From Megamerina dolium (Eukaryota > Arthropoda > Insecta > Diptera > Megamerinidae), in assembly GCA_963854835.1 (NCBI GenBank), contig OY978525.1:88423671-88487670 (forward strand): DNA of 64,000 nt, in the 5' to 3' direction. The notes under the pieces are model-generated. The model had not been told where the DNA came from, ran no database searches, and was given only the letters and a program-made list of their open reading frames with translations. The translations under genes and the position numbers were made by a program. The stretch's first letter is position 1, and every line of letters begins with the position of its first letter. This document shows positions 35,399 to 46,617 of the stretch, piece by piece.

Positions 35399-37628
35399 TT
35401 ATTTCTCAACATAGTCTCCTTTTACTTCGACACAACTTTTTTATACCATCTGAATAATACGATTTCATTAACCCCTCAAAATACGCGTTAGTTTCGGTAA
35501 TCACTTCTTCGTTTGAGTTGAATCTTTTTCCTACGAGCCATTTTTTCAAGTTTGGAAACAAGAAAAAGTCACTACTATCTAAATCTGGACTATAAGGTGG
35601 ATGATCAACCAATTCGAAGTGTATTTCATATAATTTTAGCATCGTATCTAATGCTGTGTGAACCGGTGCGTTGTCTTGAAGAAAGAGCACTTTTTATACC
35701 CTGCATAATGCAATATGCATGGTATATTCATTTCGGTCAGATGTTTGTGTCCACTTGAAGGAATCTCCGGAGATATAGACATAGATATATATTCGTGATC
35801 AGCGTCGATTAAATTTTCGATTTAACGATGTCCGTCCGTCCGTCCGTCCGTCCGTCCGTCCGTCTGTCTGTCACCTGTCTGGTTCGCACGATAACTTGAG
35901 TAAATATTGAGCTATTTCGATGAAATTTGGCACAAGTAATCTATGATCCAAGAGTACGGAGGGGATTGATATTGGGCATGATCCGTCAATAACCACGCCC
36001 ACACCAAGCATTCAAAGCGACTAACCTCGAAATTTTCAAAATTTTTAACTTGCTATAACTCACATAATATACCACCTGGGACAACAATATTAGGCACATA
36101 GACTTATATTATACCACTATATAACCTCACCAAAACTGGTTGAGCCACGCCTACTATTTAGCGTAGCTGTCATACAAAGTATCTGTACTTCTTTTTAATT
36201 GAAACAGCTGTAACTTCTACAATCTTCTGTCTAGGATAACCATAATTGACACTTAGATTAACACGACAGTCGGAAATAATATGGCAGAAAATCAGTGTGC
36301 CACGCCCACTCCTTTTTGGGTCTCCCATACAAAGTTGCGGAAATTAAAAAAAATGTTACCGGTTATAACTTGCAAACTATTCAGCGTAGAATAACGAGAT
36401 TTAAGGTGTGGATTAGTATTGTACGAGCAACTAGGCTTACAGAAAATGGGCGCACCACGCCCACTGTTTATTGTAGCCCCCATACAAATTTTAAATTGAA
36501 ACAGCTGTAACTTCGGCAATCTTCTGTCTAGAATAACCATAATTGACACTTAAATTAATATCCTAGTCGGCAAAAATCTGGCAGAAAATCAGTGTGCCAT
36601 GCCCACTCCTTCATAGGTCTCCCATACAAAGTCGAGGGAATTAAACTAAAATTTTTAAGCTCCATAACTTACAAACCATTTAGCGTAGGACAACCAAATT
36701 TAAGGTGTGGATTAATATTGAAAAATTAATTAGATATACCAGAAAGAGATACGTCACGCCCACTTTTTATATAGCTTCCGTACAAAGTCTCGGATTTATC
36801 TTAAACATTAAAACACCCATAACTTACTAATTAATACGCCTAGGTCAACCCATTGCAACCTATGTAGTTTAGTATTATAGGTAGAAATTGATCCTCCAAA
36901 ATTGGTGGGAACGCCTGCTTCTTAATGTAGGTCCTATACAAAGTAGTGGAAGAAAAGGATGGATATACGAGCAAACTTTTTATATATACCCCTACATATG
37001 CAGGGTATAATTTGGTCGGCCCCAGCCGACTGTAAGGAGATTTTTCTTCTTTAAATGTGGTCGTGTTTTCTTGATTGCATCATTCAATTTATCCAATAAT
37101 GCACGATAATACTTTTCTGTGATTGTGGATCCTTTTTCAAGATAATCGATAAGCAATCCCAAAATGCAGTGGCCATAACCTTGCCAGCCGATTTCACTGC
37201 TTTCGCCTTCTTCGGAGCACTTCCACCAGCTTCCACCCATTGTTTCGGTTGATTTTTGGTTTCAGGTATGTAGTGGTGGACCCACGTTTCATCAGCAGTT
37301 AATAATCGACGCCAAAAATCAACAGGATTAAGCTTTATCATGTCCAAACACCGCTGTGAAGTGGTCTCTCGAACTCGTTTTTGCTCGATACTGAGCAAAC
37401 GCGGCACCCATCTTGCCGATAGCTTTTTCATATGCAAATGTTCTTGCAAAATGTTGAACACACGTTCATATGAGATGTTTACCATTTCAACAATCTCACG
37501 CAACTTACCGTGCAATCTGACGGAACAGACTCACCGTAATGTTTATCGAGCTTTTCTTTTGTCTCTTTCGCCATTTTCCCTTTCAAATAATAGTGTTTAA
37601 TCACTGCACGAAATTCGTTTTTTTCCAT
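35399..37628 (-). pseudogene. mariner transposase, interrupted
   Basis: ATG at 37628 starts MEKNEFRAVIKHYYLKGKMA. Around 37510 about 50 residues are missing (after SDCTV, before KLREIVEMVNISYERVFNIL). The frame then runs through LSARWVPRLLSIEQKRV and the first catalytic Asp in LLTADETWVHHY. The mini-me insertion interrupts it just upstream of VLFLQDNAPVHT (second Asp); the third block is PYSPDLDSSDFFLFPNLKKW. The distance between the second and third Asp fits DD34D. Near the end a frameshift separates GIKKL from the expected CVEVKGDYVEK, which ends in TAA at 35399-35401. Confidence 0.9.
35696..37040 (+). mobile_element. Complete mini-me/DINE-1-like element (copy D)
   Basis: The best reference copy, because both ends are fixed by the mariner it interrupts. 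It starts ATACCCTGCATAATGCAATA and ends GCCGACTGTAAGGAGA, with TTTTT immediately outside on both sides. The terminal hairpin has a perfect 6-bp stem (GTCGGC, loop CCCA, GCCGAC). TATACCCTGCAT at the start and ATGCAGGGTATA about 35-45 bp before the end are subterminal inverted repeats. The GTCC part of the (GTCY)n block is expanded to about six units near 35829. Non-coding. Confidence 0.9.
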
Positions 37629-37807
37629 TTTTGAAGAAACACAAAAGTTGGTTACTTCAAACCACTACAACAAATAAACTAATCGATAAATTTGGGTGAA
37701 ATTTCAACAGCTGACGTTTGACAGATCGCAATTTCAAACAAAAAAGTTTTTGTGTTTGTGCTGCCTTTTTCGTACTTAGGTAGCTTCTTCATCAATCCGC
37801 CCTCGTA

Positions 37808-40585
37808 TACATACCAGAGATACTCGTATACACTGCCAACAAAATACATCGATAAATAAAGTTTCAATTGAACTTTGCCTAGGACTTACGAGCAGTTTCG
37901 AATGAATTTAACTTTTTATAAATGAAAAGCTTAAAATGAAACTGAATATAAGAAATGACTTTCGTATATTTATTGTACATGTTTTGTTCTTATTCTATTC
38001 TACAGCATACGCAGTGCTACATATTGGAGTAATTAAGTACATGCATATTAAAACTGAATGCTACTAAGTTCATGCATATTCCAGCATATCTATTGCATGC
38101 ACGAAGAAGTTAAAAAGGCAGAAAAGATATGAAATATTCAACTATGGAAAATGTACAGAAATGTAAGATCCTTATAGTGATAGATAATGAGAAATAAAAG
38201 AACATAATTAAAAACTTTTGATTATTTCCATCATTGCCATCATGCTTGTCACTATTATTGGCTTAATCTTTTCCAGTCATAGTCATAGTTGAAGCCGATA
38301 TCGTTATAAAATTTATGAGAATAGTCAAGAAGTGCAGATGATAAAAATAAGGTATTTACTTTAATGATTTAAAATTCATTTTTATAGCTAAAAAAATATA
38401 TGTATAAGACTATAGTTTAACAAACTACAACAGTTAAACGATTTTGCTTCTTTATTGATATTCTCTTCGTATGAAGTTGCTACGTGAGGTTGATTTCACA
38501 CTGCTACTACTACGACTTTCCAAAATAATAATAAAACATATACAATATAATAAATTTAAATCGTCTTCAAAATAGTAATACCAATTATAGCACATTTGTA
38601 TTTATATATCTGAATATATTTACTGAATGGACTCGCTCTGTTAGTTATAAGCTTCAGAATTTCATTCACATACTACACATACTACACTTACAAATGTACT
38701 TAATACACACACGTTTGTGCAATAGCATAATAAATTAAATGCTTTTATATAGCCATATACGTATATAAATTTAAAACTTGTATTTGACGCTTATCTGAAG
38801 TATACTCATAGTAGCTACCAGGGAAGACAACAATTTGGTACATATATGAACATATACACACAAATACTCGTACTTATATATTTGCAGAACTACTGTTACT
38901 AAAGAAAGGAAATTTTATTGTTTCCACTATGCGCATATGAGTGCATTTATACACGAAATCCTATAGCAAATGCGAGAACGTGCACTAAACCGCAAATAAC
39001 CATCGTTAGTAAAAGAATAATTCAATTTCTATATAAAAAATGATCTAATAATTACATGGTAATATCTGGTTGATCATGTTATGAGTAAATACAAAACAAA
39101 TGAAAAACTAGCTGATTTCGATCACATAATGACAATAAAATGTTGTTTAGATACTATATAGGTCTATCTGCAACGTACAGCGAAGAGGAAATATCCTCTT
39201 GGCAAATATGATGATTTATATGAATACTGTTTATCAAGCATAGTTTAGAAATTATATAATTTTACTTTAAAGAAATTAGAATATAAGAATTTTATGAGTT
39301 GTACAAAACTTACAAAAGGCGTGAAGTAATATGCAAAAATAAAGTTTATGGCATCATTTATGAAACTTGGAAAATTCTATTGCCCACTGCTCCATCCAGT
39401 TTTGAACTATTAGTAAAGATCAGAAATGTAGAATTAAAAGGAGTCCATTATGGATTGGTCCGATTTGCATACATTTATATACAGGGAGCTCTTACATGGA
39501 GATTAATGTACGAATTCATACTCCTTGTGTACTAGCAGTACATAAGTGCGTACTTGTAGCAAATCTTGAAGTGTTTCCTCTCTTCAATGATTACTTATTT
39601 AGTTACTTTAATACTAAAATGTTGTTATTTGTAAATATACATACATATATATGTGCTGACTACCATCTTCCATAATATCTTACTGAAATATATGGAAATG
39701 CAGAAATGTTACAAAATTCACATTCAGTATACAATAGATCTTTGGAAATTATAGCTGTTATATGATTTTCAGATATTATTAACATTGGGGAATTTAAACA
39801 TTATTCCTAATACAAATATAGATACATAAGTAATTAGTTTAGATTTTAAATATATATTCTAATAATTATAATTCGTAAAAATGTATTTACATTATCAGTT
39901 TAATTGTTTAAACTTCAAGTTATAAAATTAATTTGCATAAAACTATAATACGGTCGAACACATGTTTGTACACATGAGCAAGTCCTATATATTCTGAAAG
40001 TAGCGCTAAAATAAAATATTCGTGTCTAGCCAATTTTCTATATCAATTCGTTTACGTTTTTTGGACGTAAAATTGTTTTTAATAAATATTACTCATACTC
40101 ATATTATTCATTTAGCCTTCGAAAGTTTACCATAAAATAGACATACCACGCCATCTATTTTATATATTGGTATTTCCAAAAAAATTTGAACCATAACTGA
40201 AAAATTGAATATGTTGCGAAATCCAATTTTTATATCTAGTAGAATACTGTTATATAATAACTTTTAATTCTGAAAAAATCAATGCTTTACATAGTGTTTA
40301 AAACCAACAAAAACTTATTTCAACTTATGACGAATGTTTTCCATAATCTTGATATAGTTTTCATTTGAAAAATTTATGAACTAAAAGCAGATAAAAATGA
40401 GTTTACTAATGTTGTCCAGTGGCTTTAAATAAACACTTGACTCTGCAAAGAGAGCACTTATATTTAAATTAACTGTAAATTTATGATTTTTTTTCTAAGA
40501 ATGATCCCAGCAATCCCACTTACCAGCCCAATAAATTATTGGCTGAAATAAATTATTTATATACAAAAGATAAAATTAATTAATA
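37808..40585. other. AT-rich non-coding
   Basis: No gene or named repeat recognised. An open frame at 39299-39535 has no recognisable domain. Confidence 0.5.
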
Positions 40586-40589
40586 GTAT

Positions 40590-42470
40590 TCAAAAAGCAA
40601 GCTTTTATAGTGGAAAATGGAGAGGATATATCAAACACATAATAGTACGAATTAAAATCGCAACATAAACAGCGAAACGGATCATGTTGTGCATAATTTG
40701 TTTTACAAGTAACGATCTTAATAGGTACATAGTACCGTGATACTCTTGACGGTATATTAAAAATTAATCCATTAAAAAGGAAAGGGCTATATATATCACC
40801 AATTAAAAGTTTAACTACAAATGTTACATTCAGCATTAATCACCGACTCTCCAAATATTATAGATTCAAAAGCTTAAGGCGGTCTCTGTATGGAGGAAGA
40901 TTCCGCATTGGGTCCCAACGCAGGTTTTTCAAAGCAAACAGTAGGAATTGTTTTTGAACTGATTCCAGTTTATCTTTATACAATTGATTCTGTGGGGTCC
41001 AAAGAGCAAATGCATTTTCCAGTGTGGATCGAACCAATGTGGTGAAAAGAGTCTTTGTAATATATGGATCATTAAATTCGTTAGACCTTCTTTAATGAAG
41101 GCTAAAACTCCCTTAGCTTTATTTACACAGATGTTAATATGACAATTAAAGAGCAATTTGTGTATCCATGGTAACCTCCAAGTCAGAAAATATTAGGTCT
41201 TGTTCTAGGGTGTGATCTTGAATTTTATATATGACAGAAAGTGGAGATTTTCTTGAAAATCACATAAATTTTTTAATGTAAATGAGGAGTTAATGAGGAG
41301 TTAAAAAAGTTTAGGTCCAAGAAGACTTCACTGAGGAACCCCAGAAATGACATCAATATATTTCGACAATGTATTATTAAATAACACTCTTTGTTTCCTT
41401 CTTTCTAAGTAAGATTTAATCCAACGTAGCAAAATTGGCGTGAAGCCAATTATATCTAACTTTTGTAAAAGAAGCTGATGTTTTACTTTGTCAAATGCTT
41501 TACTGAAGTCAGTATAAATGACATTAGTTTGACAATGTAAAGTAAAACCGTTTATTACACGTGAAGAAAACTCTAACAGGTTGGTTAAAGTCGAATTGCC
41601 TTTCAAAAATACGTGTTGGGATAATGAGATAATTGAGCTGACGGATTGGATGATTTGTTTTGTTATTAACGCCTCAAAGGTTTTAGAAATAGCGCTAAGT
41701 TTGGCAATGCCTCTGTAATTTTCAATAGAAGAACGACTTCCACTCTTATGAAGAGGTATAATATAAGATTCTTTCAATAATTGTGGAAAAATTCCATGTT
41801 TGCGCGAAGATTTAAAAATTCTCAACACAGGAACCGAAAGATGGTCAGCGTAACTACGAAGTATAGACGTTGGAATATTGTCAGGGCCAGAGCTAAAGTT
41901 TTCAAATGGCAGAGAACGTCTTCAGCTGACAAAAAAGGTTCGGCAATGAAACCGTATAAAGATATTAAAAAGTGTCTGTAATGAAAGACTCAGTTGAGTG
42001 ATTAGTCTTGAAAAAATCAGCAAACTGATGTGGTATCATTGTGTTTCATTGAAGATGGAAACGCACTGCATTTACTTTTAGAGATAACAAAATCATAAAA
42101 GACTTTGGGATTTCGAACTATATCAGATTTTATTTTATTTATATAATCTTTATAACATTTTTTATTAAGATTGTTGTATCTATGCCGGGGGGAAGAGTTG
42201 ATACTTCACATTTCGGAACACATAATAAGAAAGCGTCATGCATTATGTTATATTCATAAGTTTTGAATAATAATAATCAAATAAATAACGGAAATTCCTA
42301 TTTCGTTTATTTGAGATAGAATTGTATTGCGGGTAATTATTGTGGATTTCGTAAGATAATTCAAATGAGGGATGATCAGGGTATTCGAGACATATGAAAG
42401 GACTACTACTACTGATATTGAGCATTTTGATACATCAGCAACATATACTAAATCCAAGCACTTGCCAGAG
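40590..42470 (-). pseudogene. Non-LTR retrotransposon relic (endonuclease end, RT, C-terminus)
   Basis: Minus-strand order: LDLVYVADVSKC and HPSFELSYEIHNNYP (end of the endonuclease domain, about 42450-42330); DIVRNPKVFYDFVISKSKCS (about 42110); SGPDNIPTSILRSYADHLSV; the RT palm ESYIIPLHKSGSRSSIENYR, VIYTDFSKAFDKVKHQLLLQ and ISGVPQ at 41330. A stop follows, and the YxDD box is lost in a deletion near 41280-41320. The C-terminal part resumes with HINICVNKAKGVLAFIK, TLVRSTLENAFALWTPQNQ, SVQKQFLLFALKNLRWDP and MLNVTFVVKLLIGDI, ending near 40590. This is a Jockey/I-like element different from those at 2690 and 49570. Several stops and frameshifts; inactive. Confidence 0.85.
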
Positions 42471-42499
42471 ATATTCGTGATTGTATTTATTGTTATGGA

Positions 42500-43620
42500 T
42501 GTTTTCGGTATATTTTACGTCGCGTGAATTGCGAAAATATTTCATTTTTGACTGCCATCAGTACAAAAAATTCTAATTGAAAGATCTTCTGCGGCTAAAG
42601 AAAGAACTAGGTGTACATTTAAAAGCGATATTAAAAGCCTTTATACACAACTAAATTTTTTTCAATATTATCTACGGTTGAAATATATCGGGTGAGTTAC
42701 GGTAAGGGCATTTTTGATTAATAAAAAACTCTGTAACAATTTTAATATTTAAATCTTTTATATGAATTGTGAGGAAAGAATAAAATAAGTTAAACAAACT
42801 CAAGCGAGCAAGATTTAATATAAGCCAGGATGATGGAAAGTGCGTAGATTATGGGAAGACACAGTCTTGAATAATGCGGAAAAATTGGCAGAAGAAAAAA
42901 GAATTATTGACCGATAATGCTAACAGGCTTAAGAGGAAGAGACAAACCGATCGATTTCAAATGAGACAATTGGGACAAAATAATTTAATGGAATTGAATC
43001 AACCTCCCCGAGCTTATAATATAAGTACGTTCGAGGATTTAATAAGGAATTTTTATTTATGCCAAAAACTGTTTTCTACAATAACCGGCCTCAGAATATT
43101 CAATTGTCAAACAAAATGCCCCACAACATATGTGTATGTAAGTACCACGCAAATCTTAGTTTTCTATTGGAAACTTTTGCAGAATTGATGCTTTAGTTTC
43201 ACATTTTCATTACCTATTTGCTTAACGGAAATTTTGTCGCGTGGATTATGTCGCGTGAGTTACTGTAAATATTTTTTATAATGGAATATATAACAATATA
43301 TAACAACCGAAATCTAACTCTGCTTCTAAAACACACTTCCTTTTGTTGTCGCGTGAGTTACGCCCATATTTACCACTGCTGTTCTTTCGAAAAAAAGCCT
43401 TAAAGACATACGCATGTCGGGTGGGTTACGATGGAAATGCCCATATACAATCTCAATATACAACCTCAAAAGTATACCCCCAATTCCGCTTACTGAGCAA
43501 TAGTTCTGTAGTCGGATTGCCGTTATTACCCTTAAGCTTCTTCTTAACCTAACAAAAAAAACCTTATCTATAGCGCGTTGCCGAAAATCTGACCAAAATC
43601 TATGGAATCTGTCCACTCAG
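42500..43620. other. Cluster of GTCGCGTGAGTTAC-like motifs around a coding relic
   Basis: The motif GTCGCGTGAGTTAC or close variants occur at about 42519 (GTCGCGTGAATTGCG), 42690 (TCGGGTGAGTTACGG), 43237, 43251, 43348 and 43411. Between them the plus strand reads RRLWEDTVLNNAEKLAEEKR (about 42843-42902) and, in another frame, LFMPKTVFYNNRPQNIQLSN then KMPHNICVCKYHANLSFLLE (about 43053-43190), ending in TAG. The CxCxxH pattern looks like a decayed protein, probably from a mobile element, but I cannot name the family. Confidence 0.4.
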
Positions 43621-46610
43621 GGTTGTGCATATATTTGTCGTCTCTAAATACAGTTATTTGCAAACGAGACCCAACATTTTTTCTCTACACAATTAAATTG
43701 AAGTTAGTCCATCTAAATTTCATTAAAAAAAAACATAAAGAATATATATTATGTTCTACAAAAGATACCTGGAAATATTAATACACAAACATGCTATTTA
43801 CAAATTAACATTTCCATGTGCACACTATGAAAAGCGATATTTTTATATTTTGTTAAAACATTTGATTATTTAAACATATTTATTTAATATTAATTACTGC
43901 TAATGGAAAAGGTGTTTCACATCCTAAACAAAGCACAGTTTACTAATAATAATAAATATATGTATATTTAAAAATATTAATAACTAAAAACTAGAAAATC
44001 AAATTAAAATTTAATTATGAAATCATTATAAAACAAAAATGTGTGGATACAATCTATTTAATAAATTTTATTTAATTAAAAACAAATAATCCTGCTGATA
44101 TTATGCTTTCATCTAGTTTATGTAATTAGTGTTAAATTTAGCTGATGGTATAAGTACAATACATATATTGTAAATAATATGTAAATAATAATTATTAATA
44201 CACAACTAGAAAAACAAACACATATCAAACATTTAGAAATAATATTGTAGTTTATTAAATAATGATGCCTTGGACTCATTGCCTTTTACCACAACTGCAT
44301 ATTTCAGTGATACAAGGATTAAATTTATATAGAAACATGCAACGTAACTAAATTCTCAACTAAATGGAATGTTGTATTCAATCCTTTTTAATTAAATGCA
44401 AAGCGAAGATTCCTAACATAAGCAGGAGCTCATCAAAAGATCGCTCTCGTTTATTAATATGAACAGCTAGTTTAATGCCTCCTCTAAGTCGAACATATTT
44501 TTCTATATTTATATGAAGATTAATAACTTTTGACGAATATAAACCCCATAAAACGTGTAGCCCAAAATAAAAGACAATAAGAACTATAAAAATCAAACTT
44601 TTAAACAGTTATTTCAAATAACGACAATAGAAACAACATTGTAACATCAACACAAAGTTCTTAAGTGTAATGCGAAATACCTTTGCTACTCGTATTTTAC
44701 GAAACAGCAAACTAACAACTTTTAGCTTACATGCAAGTATAAAAAAGTGAGAAACAAAAAAGAATTATATAGAAACCATTAAATGCAAGAAACAAAAAAA
44801 CATAAACAACAGCAACTCGAAGCTCTTATGAAAAGATGCAATAAGAAAGTTTTATATCACAATTTTTAATGTAACTTTGCAATATAAGATAAAACAAGCA
44901 TTGAGCGATGGAGCTTGCTACAAAGAAGGGAATAAAAAATTATAAATTCTAACAAACATTAAGCACAATTTCATCTAATTTACGTAACATAATTCCAGTT
45001 ATGGACAAAAAAATTTCTTGCCTACTTATACCATTTATACTTATGTATATTCAAGATATTTATTGAAGTATTATAAAGTTGTCTACGTTTGCCATAAAAA
45101 ATCAACACATTTTATTATACAATACATAGGCAATGCAACATATACAATCACTTTCAACAAAATCACGCCATTTCAAAAATATACCAATATATTACCTGCA
45201 CCAAATAAAAGTGCTTCAAATAGTATTGTAGCATTACCACTACTGAAGGTGACAAGAGACCCTTCATTTTAAATACGACTTCCATATAACCGTTAATCGT
45301 TGTAATTCAGGCCACTTCTATATATTCCGGAGAAAGGTTTTCGAAACTTTTATCTTTTTGGACTACAGCAATTCAGGCTGCATTGCTCAATTATAACCTT
45401 TTGTAAAGTAAAACACTGACAGTAATTGCTTTGAAGTAATTATGGAAACGACAGCCAAATTTAACTTGTTATTATGTACATATATGTATTCATGAATTAA
45501 ATATTTTACATTAAACATTAAAGGAACCACTGTGAATTGACCAATTGTAAAGGCAGTATTAAAAATAAAAATATCCTTCAAATATACACAATTTTTAGGA
45601 AAAAAAAAATAATACAATATCTGAAATCTGTTTGAAAATCCCTAAAATGATACCAAGTTCAGTTCTATTCATATACAAAGAAATTATTCCTATCAACATA
45701 TGTTAATTTGCTACAAGGTATATAACCAGTGCTGCTGAAGACATGTTGTTACTGGTGTGAACTAAGCATGATTTTAAAATACTTGTTTATAATAAATAAT
45801 ATTTCGGTTGATTTTATTTTATATTTTTCCTATAAGTTCGCGTTTTTACCTATTTTTGTTGTTTTTAATGTTAATATTTGTGTGTAAGCAATTTCAGTAT
45901 GAATATTGCATGACTTTTTTTTTTTGTTGTTTGTTGTTTTCGGTAGTAAAGAATAGTTAGTTACTTTTTGATAAGTTCTTTTCTTGCATTTTCTGACAGC
46001 AAAGTTTCATACGCTCATACTATGTATTACTACATTGTTGCTGCTTATTTCATATGGAAGTTTTATGTACATACCTACCTACCTACCATATTCTCCTATG
46101 AATATATAAAAATTATTATTAAAAGTCAAGTTTTTAAAATTATGTAAAAGTAAAAGCAAAAAGAAAAATTAAAAAGAAAATCGTGAAATAGTTTGATAAA
46201 TTATTTTTGAAAAAATAAGCTATCAACACAGGCTTATAGTTTCAAAAATATATATAATAAACTTCCATTAATCAATAAGTGTAGTCAGTGCAATAAATGT
46301 TTATGAACGAGTGTGTTTTATGCTGTGTCAAAATAAACACTCATATCTGCGTATATTCCTGCATGCCCTCTTTTCTAAAATATATGTTAGTACCCTTTAT
46401 CAATTGGAAAATTGGAAGAAATTAAAGTAATAATTAATATTTAAGTATATTTTATAATTAAGGATATTTACCTACGATTTAATGTATTAGAGAACAAAAG
46501 CATGTACAACAGAGTTGTATATGCTTTTCTCTATTCTATCGTTGTCGTCAGCGGCAACGGTGGCAATGTAACCATTTTTTAAATTTTCACTGTGTGCATA
46601 ATTAAATGTA
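43621..46610. other. AT-rich non-coding
   Basis: No gene or named repeat recognised; a short (ACCT)n run at 46074-46087. Confidence 0.5.
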
Positions 46611-46617
46611 AAAAGTA

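Larger units (their letters stand above)
35333..37805 (-). mobile_element. mariner split by a mini-me insertion
   Basis: Inverted repeats of about 31 bp (left CAAGGGCGGATTGATAATGA; right the reverse complement of CGAGGGCGGATTGATGAAGA) are flanked by TA at 35331-35332 and 37806-37807. The element is 2473 bp, of which about 1345 bp is mini-me copy D. Its own length of about 1.1 kb is again short of a complete mariner, because the gene has an internal deletion. Confidence 0.9.

Noticed and set aside
35825..35865. GTCC/GTCT repeats as a possible CRISPR or satellite array
   Set aside because: A simple 4-bp repeat without spacers, at a fixed position in a transposon of an animal genome.
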